Below are positions 22,471 to 34,411 of a stretch of DNA of 64,000 bases, piece by piece. The notes beneath the pieces are model-generated. The model was given only the letters and a program-made list of their open reading frames with translations. It had not been told where the DNA came from and searched no databases. The stretch's first letter is position 1. The number at the start of each line of letters is the position of its first letter. The stretch is from contig CM057830.1 in NCBI GenBank assembly GCA_030068075.1, positions 27,374,247 through 27,438,246 of the forward strand, read 5' to 3'. The DNA is from Paguma larvata (lineage: Eukaryota; Chordata; Mammalia; Carnivora; Viverridae). Both the position numbers and the translations under genes were made by a program.

Positions 22471-22688
22471 TTTTTTAATTTTTTTAATGTTTATTTATTT
22501 TTGAGAGATATAGAGACAGAGTGTGAGCAGGGGCAGAGAGAGAGAGAGGGAGATGCAGAATCTGAAGCAGGCTCCAGGCTCTGAACCGTCAGCACAGAGC
22601 CTGACGCGGGGCTCAAACTCACAGACTGTGAGATCATGACCTGAGCCGAAGTTGGCCGCTTAACCAACTGAGACACTCAGGCACCCCA
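22471..22688 (-). mobile_element. CAN SINE, antisense, full length and young
   Basis: Poly-T, 'aatgtttatttatttttgag', GA-rich stretch and a head ending 'ctcaggcacccc'. A perfect 18-bp TSD, atcatttctcattttctt, is at 22453-22470 and 22689-22706. Confidence 0.96.
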
Positions 22689-22969
22689 ATCATTTCTCAT
22701 TTTCTTGCAGAATTATTATTTTCTAAATTTCTTTTACCAACCAGAACTTTTATAAGTTGTATAAATGGTTCCCAATTTAATTAATAGTATTAACAGTATA
22801 GTTCCCTTACTGAACTAATAGTCTTTTTACTTCTTTTCATTAAACATGTTTGTCTTCTTGCATAATATGAAATTACCATTGTATGCACAAAAAAGACTGT
22901 ATTCACCCATAGAAAAGCTCCAAGGTGTCAGAAAGTTTTAGAATCAAAATTTTCTTAGTGAACATGGTA

Positions 22970-23560
22970 AACATCTACTCTGTTCAAAGCACTGTACTCT
23001 GTGTTGTAAAGAATCAGGGCTGAGAAAGACATGGCTGTTGCCATCAAGATATTTAGTCTACAGCAGGTATGGATTCAAGTATCAGCTCTATAATTTCCCA
23101 GCCATGTGACCAGTTATGTTTTTTTTTTAACTAATGTCTGTGACTCAAATCTACCTGCAGAAATCAATTTAATGAATCACAATCAAAAAATAAAAAGGCA
23201 TAAACAGAATAAGACAGAAAAATGAGAGTACATTACAGCAAAAGTAAATTTGCTTTGTGAAACTTATTTCATATATACGTTTCATATACATACATATATA
23301 TATGTATATATGAGTGCATATGCATATTAGTTTGTAAAATAAAATGTATTTTACACTCTACATCATATTCAGGTTGAAAAATTGTGAAAACACTGATTCG
23401 ACCTATTTATTTTCTCTCTCAGAGCTTCACATTTCTTATCTACAAAATGGAAATTAAAATAACTGCAAGTAATATGTGTGTGTCTACTGTGTTAAGCCAA
23501 TTTCATAGAGTAACTTATTTAATGCTCACAAGAACAGAAGTTATACACATATGAGTTATA
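22970..23560 (+). repeat. Ancient MIR/L2-like remnants, interrupted
   Basis: Weak consensus traces: 'caaagcactgtactctgtgt' (L2/MIR-type 'gcactgtgctaggtgctg'), 'ggattcaagtatcagctcta' with 'ccatgtgacc' (MIR core-like) and 'cttatctacaaaatggaaat' (MIR 3'-like). The pieces are separated by an unrelated AT-rich block at about 23130-23395. All identifications are from memory and approximate. Confidence 0.45.
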
Positions 23561-23979
23561 TAACTTGCAGGGATATAATTAAAAATTGAAGGAAACAAGA
23601 TTCAAAACCACATTGCTTACCTAAACAGAGCACCTAATTTATAAACTAATGTAGGGAGTAAATTATATTAAAAATGTAAGACACTATAAAAATGAAAGAT
23701 ATTATTTAGACAAAAAACTTGTACAAATTCAATTCAAGTCCCAGCATAAATCGAACAACAGGATTTTACTCTCGGGATGATGCTGATATTTACGTACCTT
23801 AATTTGAAACCAATTATTTTCCACATATGGTTAAAAGTTTAGCTAACCGTTGTTAATTTCCTTGAGCAGACCATGATTTATTAATAAAAACATTTCAGCA
23901 AGTTGGGAAATTTTGCACACATCTATGATTTTAATTACAATATCCTACATCTAATGTAGTCTAGATAGAAGTTCACAAA
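23561..23979. other. AT-rich DNA, nothing recognised
   Basis: No gene or repeat recognised. Confidence 0.5.
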
Positions 23980-23991
23980 ATTCATGGATTT

Positions 23992-24201
23992 TATTTTAAA
24001 TGTTTATTTATATATTTTGAAAGAGAGATAGAGCTCAAGCAGGAGAGGGACAGAGAGAGAGGGAGACAGAGAATCCCAAGCAGGCTCTGCTCTGCCGGTG
24101 CAGGGTTGGATGTGGGGTTGATCTCATGAACCATGAGATCATGACCTGAGCCAAAACCAAGAGTCGGTCGCTCAACTGACTGAGTCACCCAGATGCCCCA
24201 C
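23992..24201 (-). mobile_element. CAN SINE, antisense
   Basis: GA-rich stretch, 'gagaatcccaagcaggctct' and a head ending 'cacccagatgcccc'. A 12-bp perfect TSD, attcatggattt, is at 23980-23991 and 24202-24213. Confidence 0.95.
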
Positions 24202-24213
24202 ATTCATGGATTT

Positions 24214-25086
24214 CAAAATTATATTTGATCTTTCAAAAAGTGGGTTTCTTCTATATAGTATAGGCAAATATCACCAATGATTTTCAAAATGGGTAACAAA
24301 TCTTCACATATGAACTACCTTTTTATTTTGAGTCTCATAGAACTAATGTAGTATATTTTAAAATGATATATGATTAATCAGCTATCCAATAATATTTTGA
24401 CAAGTAATTATATTTTTGATGTATTGTAAATAGCTTGTATTTATCTCATTTCAATTCAAGAGTGGATGTCAAAAGTGAAACAAATCCTTTTCTTTCCTAA
24501 ATTGATTTAGAGTAACAAGAAATTACAAGTGGTCTCAATTTATGATTTCATTATGTATTTTGCATTTAGACAAATATGACATAAGGAAGGAAATGATACC
24601 AATTTCTTTAAGATGAAAAAAGTATGCAGACATTACAAATCTTTTATGCTCCTCAAAACAAGATATAATGATACTGCTTAAAATTACAACTTCATAATCA
24701 TAGGTACTAATGCAAGATGATTTATATAGTAGATTTTCATAAAAGTAGCTGTTCAATTATTTTGCATGCAAACCTTTAAGCATATAATCACTGGTTCTTA
24801 TCAGCTTTCCACAAGTCTTTACACTTATCATATTTCATAGCTTTTCTTTGCAGAAGTTCCTTTTGAAGTTTGTCCATTTTCTATGCACAGTGTACATGAG
24901 GAAAAAGATAATATGAAATACATCTGTAAATCATGAATTTGCCATCTGTTTTAATATCAACATATCCTGAACCAGGCATAAGAACTTTCAGATAAATACT
25001 TGTCAGATTTCAATGTAATGACAAACTTCACTGAAAAAAAATTCTCATAATAGTCAGTAACAAGATCTACTCAATTCTGTATTTAA
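24214..25086. other. AT-rich DNA, nothing recognised
   Basis: About 0.87 kb without a gene or nameable repeat. A 73-codon antisense frame at 24535-24756 has no recognisable features. Confidence 0.5.
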
Positions 25087-25100
25087 AAAATAGCATCACC

Positions 25101-25292
25101 AGGGTTCCTGGGTGGTTAAATCAGTTACGTGTCTGACTCTTGATTTCAGCTCAGGTCATGCATGATCTCAAGGTTCATGATATCAAGCCTTGTGTTGGGC
25201 TGAGAGCGTGGAGGCTGGATGGGACTCTCTAACTTTCTCTACGTCCCTCGGCGACTCGTGCTCTCTCTCAAACAAGTAAATAAACATTTTTC
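25101..25292 (+). mobile_element. CAN SINE, degraded
   Basis: Head 'agggttcctgggtggttaaa', then 'tcagctcaggtcatgcatga', body, and 'aaacaagtaaataaac' tail. Flanks 'aaaatagcatcacc' (25087-25100) and 'aaaatagaattacc' (25293-25306) are a decayed 14-bp TSD. Confidence 0.9.
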
Positions 25293-25306
25293 AAAATAGA
25301 ATTACC

Positions 25307-25740
25307 TTATTTCATTTTTTGAATTGAATAAAAAGAAAAAGACCCTATTAGGAGACAAATTCAAGGAATTTGATGGACAACTTAAAGGTATGATCATAAG
25401 GTAAATGGGGGTGAAATGCAGGCCACTGCTATTTGCTAAGTGTGTAACACAGGCAACTAACTTTTCCATAGCAGTTTTGACTTTTTGGAAAGGACATTTA
25501 CACATTTTCCTGTTTTTTCCCAAAGTATTGTTCACAAATAATCTATAGGATATTCATCTGCCGTACTTGTTAAACCTGACTTCAGTCCTACTAAATCGTA
25601 TCTGTGAAGGTTAGTATAGGGAATCTGTAATTATGATACTCTTGTGGGGTTAAATTTATTCACAAGATTCCAAAAACTGAATTTTACTGAAGAACAAAGT
25701 TAAAACTCTGATGAGATTTATTTAGAGCAGGGTTCTTCCT
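25307..25740. other. Nothing recognised
   Basis: No gene or confident repeat is visible. Confidence 0.5.
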
Positions 25741-25911
25741 TTTGGAGAGAGTTTTAGAAAATTTCAGTAAAATTTTGATCGTCACTATGATCAGAATGCA
25801 CTAGTGGCATTGAGCAGCTAGGATCAGAGATTCTAGATGCCCTGCAATGTGCAGGATGGTCCTTTAAAAGCATAATTGGACTGTATGCTGCCCAAATTTT
25901 GAGTATTGTAG
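25741..25911 (+). mobile_element. MER5-type hAT DNA transposon remnant (weak)
   Basis: Reads 'gatcgtcactatgatcagaa', 'gcactagtggcattgagcag', 'atgccctgcaatgtgcagga' and 'gcccaaattttgagtattgt'. These align in order with the MER5 core (value 'gttgtcac...ctggcat...cctacaatgcacaggac...cccaaaatgtcaatagtg'). It is a non-autonomous hAT-Charlie fossil and encodes nothing. Confidence 0.55.
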
Positions 25912-26629
25912 TCGGCATTAATGAAAGTAAAACCTATATTAATAGACATCTTATCCCAGAACCTAATTCTGTTTTGCATATCAACAAAATTTTACATGGT
26001 TTTCAGAAACTGAATTTCCTTAGAAACACTACTATATATATATATATAAATTGAAAGAAGATTGTAATAGTTTCATGGAGAATATTATCAAATCACTTGC
26101 TATTTCCCAAAACTGCATCACTCACAATGATGCTGCTCATGTATTTGAGTTGCCAGTATGGTATACCTTTCTCGTTTTGCATTTATAGCTGTTACATTTA
26201 TGGTGATTCCCTTCACGGGTAAAAGCATGTAACTGTTTCATTAGGTCTTCTGGTGTGATTGGGCCTGAGCATCAACATACTGAAATTTATATCATTTGTA
26301 TTTATCATTACTATTATAGTTAAAGGTTTTTTAAATTAAAATTTTGAATTTAAGATATGAGAGCGAATATGAAAATTTTTTTCCGAGAAAAGGTTGTACT
26401 GATTTGATAAAGCTGAGAAACACTGAGAAATAACTGTCCCAAACAAATCTGAGTCAGAAGTTTTGGCTAGATACATTTCACAGCAGCCTTCTAGGGAGTA
26501 GTTTTAATTTCTGATAAAAATCTTAAGCAATTTTCTTCTGTCTCAAAATGAGACTAAGAGCTTGTGAGACATAAATTACCCATCTAATTGTTTCGGTAGC
26601 CTGTTTTCCTTGTACCTAGCCCTCCCATA
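25912..26629. other. Nothing recognised; includes a short (TA)n
   Basis: A (TA)n run lies at about 26033-26047. The rest is unassigned. Confidence 0.5.
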
Positions 26630-26811
26630 AGTGGGTGATATTTTCCCCCAAGAGAAATTTGAGAAGATCTGGAGAAAGTTTTGGTCGTTACAATAGGAGG
26701 GTGCAACTGGCATCTTGTGGGTAGAGGCTAGGGCTGCTGCTAACATTGTACAATGCACAGGATACCCTCCCCACAACAAAGAATTATATGGACCAAAATG
26801 TCAATAGTGTC
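26630..26811 (+). mobile_element. MER5A-type hAT DNA transposon remnant
   Basis: Strong ordered match to the remembered MER5A consensus: 'ttttggtcgttacaatagga', 'ctggcatcttgtgggtagag', 'ctgctgctaacattgtacaa', 'cacaacaaagaattatatgg' and 'aaaatgtcaatagtgt'. The 5' inverted terminal repeat is eroded. Confidence 0.85.
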
Positions 26812-27390
26812 ATTCTTTTTCTATAATATGGTCACAGAAAAAAAAAAATTTTTAAGTGATCCACTTTGAGGCCTTTTGCCTTAATGCAGGATTGAACTAA
26901 ATTTGATGGCAGTTTAATCATAATTTATTTGAAAAAATATTTTTTACTATTTAAAGTAATTAGCCCTAAGGAAGCCAAATAAGGAGAGAAAAGATATTGT
27001 AGAGTTATACAGTTTTTAGTTAGTTACTCCAATGTTTTGTTTTGTTTTTACATTAAGGGAGAGATAAGAAACTATTACAAAATATTTGTAAATATTGCTA
27101 AGGCTATAAGAAATTATAAGTCAGGTGAAGAAAAAAATAAGGATAGGTAAGTGATGAAAATAAAAAGATAAAGATACAGGAGGTATTTCATAAAGAAAGT
27201 TGTTTAAATTTCTTAACCAAATACAGATAGGAGGATTTTAAAATAATGTTAAGATTCCAAGTTTTATATTGGTGATAACAAACAATGCTACAAGGTGAAA
27301 GAAAGATTCATTATTCTCTCTTGGGTCAAGTTTAAATGATGATGAGTTACCTAAAATAATATATAAAACAAAGCATTTGCCTTCGGTTTT
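26812..27390. other. AT-rich DNA, nothing recognised
   Basis: No gene or confident repeat is visible. Confidence 0.5.
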
Positions 27391-27593
27391 AAAAAAGAAT
27401 GCTTATTTATTTATTTTGAGAGAGAGAGAGCATGAGCAGGGGAAGGGCAGAGAGAGAGGGACAGAAAAAATTCCAAGCAGGCTCCTCATTGTCAGCACAT
27501 AGCCCAGTGCAGGGCTCAATCTAACTGTGAGATCGTGACCTGAGCCAAGATCAAGAGTTGTATGCTTAACTGACTGAGCCACCCAGGTACCCC
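27391..27593 (-). mobile_element. CAN SINE, antisense
   Basis: 'gcttatttatttattttgag', GA-rich stretch and a head ending 'ccacccaggtacccc'. The flanks 'tgccttcggtttt' and 'tgccttcattttt' form an imperfect TSD. Confidence 0.93.
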
Positions 27594-27605
27594 ACCCCTG
27601 CCTTC

Positions 27606-28089
27606 ATTTTTAATATCCAAGCCAAAGTTTCCTTATTGGTACCAAACAAGACTAAATTCTACTCACAGGTTGGGTTTTAGTGAGATGCCCAGCATCACAT
27701 AAGCCTCTCAAAAAGTAGAGATATAAAGAGAGAAAAATATAGCAGTCTTTTTCTGGGGTCACAAAAATATTCACATACTGTCCAACTGTAAAAACAAACT
27801 TGGTAAAGTTTAGAACTAAATAAGAGAACAGAAAAGTATATATTGGAAAACTGCTTAGATATTCTTGTAAGAAAATTACCTTCTAGAACATATTTCAGTC
27901 TAGCTTACTGAGACATATAAGCATTCTCTGCTAATTGTAAATGCTAATTGCAAATGCACATGTTATAATAGTTAATTCCTCAGTTGCACACTAAGTTCAT
28001 TTTAAATCTTCAATGATTTGATATGGCTGGAATAGCATGCAGTTAGCATTTATTCTGACATCTACTGGACTATAAGTCTAGTGTTTTTC
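27606..28089. other. Nothing recognised
   Basis: No gene or confident repeat is visible before the L1 5'UTR begins. Confidence 0.5.
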
Positions 28090-29865
28090 AGTACTGACAG
28101 AGATGGATCAATGATGGCAGCGGAGGAAGATCCTGAATTCACTTCCTCCTATGGACACACCAAATCTACAGCTATATATGGATCATTTTTCTCCGAAAAA
28201 GATCTCAAAACTAAATGAACAGCTTTTCACAGCAAAAGATAAAAGGACCACATCAAGAAGGGTAAGAGAGGCAGAGACACAGACTGGAAACAAACTCCAC
28301 CCTTGGCATGGAAACACATAGTGGGGAGGGAACTCACCAGACCGGGTTTTCTGGAGAAGTGAGAGGTTGATGTCCTACATCCCAGCTTCTGGAATCCACA
28401 ACAGGAAGATGAGCCCACAGAACGACTGGTTTGGAAAACCAATGCGGCTAATGTTTGGGGGGCCCCAAATTGCTAACAGAAACTTGAGATTTCTTTCTTA
28501 GAGGGCTCATATGCAGTCTCACTAGTACTTACACCCAATGAAGATAGAACAGCTTGAGAACCCTAGATTACATGTGAGAGATATTCTTTTTCTAATATGG
28601 GGTTATGTGTTGGAGAGTTGAAATGGACAGTTAAGATGTTACCTAGAATGGAGGCCCTGGCAGATGCCGTTGCTGCACTCCACACAGCCTTCTATCACAG
28701 TTTGGCAAGCTTGGACACAGAACTCTTTCACCACCTTTGTGGAACACTTGGGGGTAAGCAGTGTGGCACTTGCTGAGTCCAGAGAGTGGAGGTGGTTGGC
28801 AGCACTATCCTACTCTCTGGCTGGGGTGGGAGAGTGCAAGTGGTCACAGAGTTCTCCTGCTCCCTGGCAAAGTTTGTAAGTGTAGGCAGTTGTGACACCC
28901 TCCCATCTCCTGGTTGGGGCTGGTGAGTGCAAGCAGTCACAGCATCATCCTACTCCCAACCTACAGCTGGCACACACATAGACATACACACAAACACATA
29001 CGCACAGCCCTTTCCTGAAGCCCTGGGATGTACACAGTAATGGTATTTTCCCACTGACTTTCTGAGGCAAGTGACATGCCCCATCTAGTACAACTTGCAG
29101 GTGCGTTGCTAAAGCCAGGAAGTACACACAATCCAAACAGGGCACACTTCTTAAGCACTTGGTCCTGGTGGCCAAAAAGGGTGACGTTCCAGACCTCCAT
29201 AGGACTGTACAAACTGGAAAGACAGTTCTTTGCAGGCTATCACCCTCAGGACATTATAAAATAGAAGACTGAAACACAACCAGTGTTCCTATGAAAAAGG
29301 CCTATTTACCTAGCTGGGAGCTTCAGCCTGCGGGATAGGCTTTAGGTTTCCCACACACCTTTAGGCATAGCTTATACTCTAGGATAAGGAATTATACCCA
29401 GGGAATGTAAACAGGTAGACACCATCCTTGAGCACTCCCTTGACCTTTTTACAGTTTGATTGAACTTCTCAGAAAGGAGCTTATACACTCATTTAGAGTC
29501 CCAGTTTTTGCAATTGTCACCCCAGGGACACCTTCAGTTTTCCTGGTCTGGAGGTCAGCAGGGATTGCAATCAAAACCTCACATGATGGTATATATTTTC
29601 ATACTTTAAAGCAGCTGCCTGAGGCTCTGGCTTCCATCAGCCTGAAACTAGGTACTAAATGAGATTTCTCCTTTTGTATCACTGATATGTCTTGGCACAC
29701 CCTCAACAGTGGGAGCATATTAAGAATAAATTAGGTAGTTTAGACAATCACAAAGCTTTGAGAGACAATCAAGAGCTAGGGCAGGGTTATATGAGAAAGA
29801 TTGTCACCTACATAAAGCCACCCCTTCAAGATTGAAAGAAGGAGCTGTTTCACCTAATACATAGA

Positions 29866-30800
29866 AACACAGAGACTCAAGCAAAATGAGGAAATAGAGA
29901 AATGTGTTCCAGAAAAAGACAAGATAAATCTTCAGAAAATAGACCTTAATATGGAGATAAGTAATTTACTCAATTCAGAGTAAGGGTCATAAAGCTGTTT
30001 ACTAAACTTAGAAGAATGGACGGACACAGTAAGAACTTTAATAAAGAGATAGAAAACATAAGTACCAAACAGAAGCTCCAGAGCTGAAGAATACAATAAT
30101 TTAACTGAAAAATACACTAGAGGAGTTCAACAGTAGACTGGATGAAGTAGAAGTACAGATTAGTGAACTGGAAGATAAAGCAATGGAATTCATCCAGCAG
30201 AGTAGAAAGAAGAAAAAAAATAAGAAGAAAAAAAAAAAGAAGATAAATGAAGGGACTTTTGGGACAACACCAAGCAAAATAAAACATTATAGAGGAGAAG
30301 AGAAAGAAAAAGAGGCAGAGAACTTATTGATGAAACGGTGGCTGAAAACTTGCCCAATCTGGGGAAGAAAACAGACACCCAGGTCCAGGAAGTCCAGAGA
30401 GGTTCAAATAAAGTGAACCTAAAGAGAGCCTCCCAAGACATATTATAATTAAAATGTCAAAAGTTAAAGAGAGAATCTTAAAAGCAGCAAGAAAAAACAA
30501 ATTGTTATGTACAAGGGAAACCCCGTAAGGCTATCAGTCAATATCTCAGCAGAAACTTTGCAGGACAGAAGGGAGTGGCATGACATACACCAAGTGCTAA
30601 AAAGAAAAAAAAACTTCTAATCAACAATACTATACCTCGCAAGATTATCACTCAGATTTGAAAGTCCCAGACACACAAAAGCTAAAGGAATTCATCACTA
30701 CTAAATTAGCCCTACAAAAAAATATTAAAGAGATTTCTTTAAGCTGGAAAGAAAAATTAATTAACAATAAGAACACTTATAAAAGTAAAAATCATTCGAT
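29866..30800 (+). pseudogene. L1 ORF1 remnant (L1MA class)
   Basis: Ordered ORF1 landmarks: 'ggagttcaacagtagactgg', 'gtgaactggaagataaagca', 'agcagcaagaaaaaacaaat', 'tatctcagcagaaactttgc' and 'acacacaaaagctaaaggaa'. ORF1p is the RNA-binding trimeric coiled-coil protein of L1. Stops and frameshifts break the frame throughout; an A/G-rich run at 30211-30242 has also expanded. Confidence 0.75.
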
Positions 30801-31194
30801 ATAGGTAAATATATAGCAAAGCTAGTGAAGTAATCAAACATAAAGCTACTAAGAAGGTTAAAGACAAAAGTAGTAAAATTAACAAAAACTATAACATTAA
30901 GTTAAGGGTTATATAAAATAAAAAGATGTAAAAATTGACATCGAGAACATAAAACATGGCGGGAGTGAAAATGTAGTTTTGGAACGTGTTCAAATTTAAC
31001 TTTCTTTCAACTTAAACCAGATTGTTATATATATAGGATGATATATGTGAACCTCACAGTAACAACAAAGCAAAAACTTACAGTAAATACACAAAAGAAA
31101 ATGAGAAAGGAATCTAAACATAATACTAAAGAAAGTCATCAAATCACAAAAAAATAAAGAGAAGAAATAAATAGAGAAAAGCCTATAAAATAGC

Positions 31195-31795
31195 CAGAAT
31201 AGTCAAATTGCAATAAGTACATACCTAACAATAATTTATTTAAATGCAAATGAACTAAACTCTACAATAAAAATACATAGAGTAGATGAATGGATAAAAA
31301 ACAAGACTCACATATATGCTTCATATAAAAGACTCACTTCAGATGTAAGGACACGCACAGACTGCAAGTGGAGGGACGGAAAACAATACTACATATAAAA
31401 GGAAACCAAAAGAAAGTTGGGGTAGCTATACACATATCAGACAAAAAAGACTTTGAAACAAAGACTGTAATAAAAGAAAAAGAGTGCCACTACATAGTGA
31501 TAAATAGGTCAATAGAGCAAAAAGATATGATATTTATAAACATATATGTACCCAATATTAGAGCACCAAAATATATAAAGCAAATGTTAACAAATAAAGG
31601 GAGAAACTGAAGGAATATAGTAATAGTAGAAGACTTTACACTCAATTTATATCAATGGATAGGTTATTCAAACAGAAAACCAATAAGGAAACAATGGCCT
31701 TTAACAACAGATAGGACCAGATGGACTTAAGAGATAAACAGAGAACATTCCATCCAAAAGCAGGAGAATACACAATCTTCTCAATGTACATCATG
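31195..31795 (+). pseudogene. L1 ORF2 endonuclease-domain remnant
   Basis: The longest open block, 31368-31610 (80 codons), reads QKKVGVAIHISDKKDFETK, INIYVPNIRAPKYIKQML, the typical APE-like endonuclease region of L1 ORF2p. The catalytic core is incomplete and the frame is broken after NKGRN. Confidence 0.8.
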
Positions 31796-32283
31796 TTACA
31801 ACATGGATAGACGCTGAGGGTATTATGTCAAGTGAAAGTCAGACAGAGAAGACAAATACTGCATGATTTCACTTATATGTGGACCCTAAAACAAAACAAA
31901 ATAAAACCCAGGATCATGGATGCAGAGAACAAATGGGTGGTTGCCAGTCAGGAAAGGAGTTGGTGGGGGGTGAGGGTTGGGTTAAAGGGATTAAGAAATA
32001 CAAACTTCCAGTTATAAAATAAATATGTCATGGGGATATAATATACAGCATAGAAAATATAGTTAATAACATTGTATCAACTTTGCAAGGTGGCAGATGG
32101 TAACTAGATTTGTTTTGGTGACCTTTTCACAACATATACAAATGTCAAATCACTATTTTGTACACTAATATAATATTGTATATCAATTATATCTTAATAC
32201 TTAAAAAATCCTGTGAGACAGGTAATGTAGTTCAAATAATAAAGCTGCTCTTATAATACACGAGAAGTGCGGGCACACACATG

Positions 32284-32302
32284 CACACACACACACACAC
32301 AC
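32284..32302. repeat. Short (CA)n microsatellite
   Basis: About nine CA units just downstream of the old L1. Confidence 0.9.
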
Positions 32303-32383
32303 AAATCTATCATGATCTAAATTGTTTACTGATTATTGTGAAACCTGCATGCTCTTATATAAGTTTTAAAGTACCACAGGGGA

Positions 32384-32600
32384 GGGTCTTCTGGGTGGCT
32401 CAGTCGATTAAGCTTCAGACTTCGGCTTAGGTCATGATCTCATGGTCCATGAGTTCAAGCACCGCGTCAGGCTCTGTGCTGACAGCTCAGAGCCTAGAGT
32501 CTGCTACAGATTCTGTGTCTCCCCCTCTTTTTTCTCCTCCCCCACTCATGCTCTATCTCTCTCTGTCTCTCAAAAATAAATAAATGTGAAAAAAATATTT
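32384..32600 (+). mobile_element. CAN SINE, full length
   Basis: Head 'gggtcttctgggtggctcag', tRNA-like part, body and 'aaaaataaataaatg' tail. A perfect 15-bp TSD, aagtaccacagggga, is at 32369-32383 and 32601-32615. Confidence 0.96.
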
Positions 32601-32615
32601 AAGTACCACAGGGGA

Positions 32616-33037
32616 CTTATAAAAATCTTAAATTTTTTCTTTGGTTTCAAAAACAGAGGTTTTGTGCCAGATCTTGTGATATTTTAGATCCCACACCCAA
32701 AGGTGCAAAGAGAATCATTATACATTAATCCATAAAATTCTGGTGTTTAATTTCAAAAAAGCTGAGAAAGACATAATTAGCTAAAGTGAATAGAGACATT
32801 GTGATTGGATGTAACAGTTGATCCTAGATTCAATCCTGGATTGGAAAATAATTGCTATAAATTATGTGACTGGGACAACTTGCATAGTTTGCACATAGAC
32901 TGTAATTGTGATAATACTCTTATATCAATTTGAAATTTCTTGACATTGATCACTGTGATATGGTTATATAATAGAACATCCTAGAACTTAGAAGATGTAC
33001 ACTGATCATCATATTTGCAACTTACTCTCAAATAATG
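32616..33037. other. Nothing recognised
   Basis: No gene or confident repeat is visible. Confidence 0.5.
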
Positions 33038-33527
33038 TGTTAGGGTTCTCCAAAGAAACCAAATGTTTTATACACATAAACACACAGAGAAAGAAATTTA
33101 TTATAAAGAATTGCCTCACACTATCACACCATTGTGGAGGCTGAGAAGTCCCGTAATCTGCTGTCAGCAAGCTGGAGACCCAGGAAAATAGGTGGTGTTA
33201 TTACAGCCTGAGTTTGAAGGCCTGTAAACTAGAGGAGCTGGTAATATAAACTCTAGTCCAAGGGTAGGAGAAAAACCAATGACCCAGCTCAAGTAGGCAG
33301 GCAGGAAGCAAAAAGGGGTAAATTCCATCTTCCTTTGCCTCTTTGTTCTATTCAAACCCTCAAAAGATTATACGATGTCCACCCACACTCAAGAGAGCAA
33401 TCTACTAAGTCCACTAATTCAACAGCTAATCTCATCTGGAAATACCTTCACAGATACACCTAGAAATAATGTTTAATATGGGTCCCCCTTGGTCTAGTCA
33501 AAATGACACACAAAATTAACCATTGCA
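33038..33527 (+). mobile_element. ERVL-class LTR (MLT2-like)
   Basis: Begins TGTTAGGGTTCTCCAAAGAA and ends 'aaaattaaccattgca'. In between: 'gtggaggctgagaagtcccg', 'agctggagacccaggaaaat', 'ccaatgacccagctcaagta', 'tttgttctattcaaaccctc' and 'atctcatctggaaatacctt'. This is the ordered text of the MLT2 LTR family of ERVL elements. It is a ~490-bp solo LTR or one end of a decayed provirus. Orientation is assigned from the TG...CA reading only and may be wrong. No coding sequence. Confidence 0.7.
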
Positions 33528-34277
33528 AGTGGTTAGCACAAATAATTATTATTTTACTACTATTATTGTTATTATATGTGATAGTAATTATAGTATATGT
33601 AGTGAGGAGTGTGGTGCTTCATTCAGACCTTGTCTTAAGGGTCAAAGCATCTCTTCTCAAGCTGCCATGAATACGAGCTGTCAACTCATACAGCTGTGCA
33701 ACTCACTGGGAATTGTACTTAGCAGCAGGAAATGCCTTGTCCAAGATTAGAAACCTTCTCAGGAAGCAGCACTTGACCAAAAACTGTTCAATGTGGTAAT
33801 AAAAATGGCCTAGCCTCTTTCTCGCAATTTATGACAATGATGAAGGTCAATCCAGCTCTGCGGCTATTTATAATATCACCTGAAACTTTGGCTGGAATGG
33901 CATTGTAGGTCACTTTGTTCTTCTACCCAGTCCCTCCCTTTCTACTTCCTTGTCGAAGCATCTTTCTAACAGTGGTATCTCCCCTAGTGCATGTTCCAAC
34001 AAATCTTGTGCCCATAATTATCATTACCAAAGTATGTAATTATCCTTACCAAAGTATGTCTCCTAGGAACTATCTCTAAGACAATTAGTACCTATATAGT
34101 CTTAGGAATCAAAGTCTAAACAGGAATTGTAGGGATATGTTACTTGCTGTTCAGGAGGCAAATGGATTCAAACACTGTAAGTAGATACAATATGGTTATT
34201 ATGGTTATCCCTTAACTTGCTGCAAAGTTACAATTATTAAAATCTTCACCAATGACAGACATAAAAGGTGTACTGGT
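33528..34277. other. Unassigned; could contain LTR remnant
   Basis: 'ccctccctttctacttcctt' followed by 'tgttccaacaaatcttgtgc' at about 33930-34015 is reminiscent of LTR U5 text, but not enough to name a family. A small TAT/ATT-rich run lies at 33540-33580. No gene is visible. Confidence 0.3.
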
Positions 34278-34292
34278 AAGAAAAAGAAGGAA

Positions 34293-34334
<42 letters not shown>

Positions 34335-34411
34335 AGGGAAGGAGGGAGGGAGGGAGGGAGAGAGAAAGAGAGAAAAGAAAAGAAGAGAAAAGAAAAGAAA
34401 AGAAAAGAAAA
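34278..34411. repeat. 134-bp pure purine tract (GA)n(GGGA)n(AAAAG)n
   Basis: An uninterrupted A/G run with three zones: GA repeats, GGGA/GGAA repeats, then AAAAG repeats. It creates only artefact frames (poly-Ser/Leu/Phe on the minus strand). It is a potential triplex-forming sequence. Confidence 0.97.

Larger units (their letters stand above)
28090..32215 (+). mobile_element. Old L1 (L1MA class) with 5'UTR but a large ORF2 deletion
   Basis: Starts with 'gatggcagcggaggaagatc', the L1 5'UTR start. The 5'UTR runs to about 29865, ORF1 about 29866-30800, a spacer, and the ORF2 N-terminus about 31195-31795. At about 31795 the sequence jumps from the endonuclease domain straight to the ORF2 C-terminus ('ggtattatgtcaagtgaaag') and an L1MA-type 3'UTR ('tacaaacttccagttataaa', 'caaatgtcaaatcactattt', 'tattgtatatcaattatatc'). 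About 3 kb of ORF2, including the whole RT domain, is missing. No TSD was found. Confidence 0.8.
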
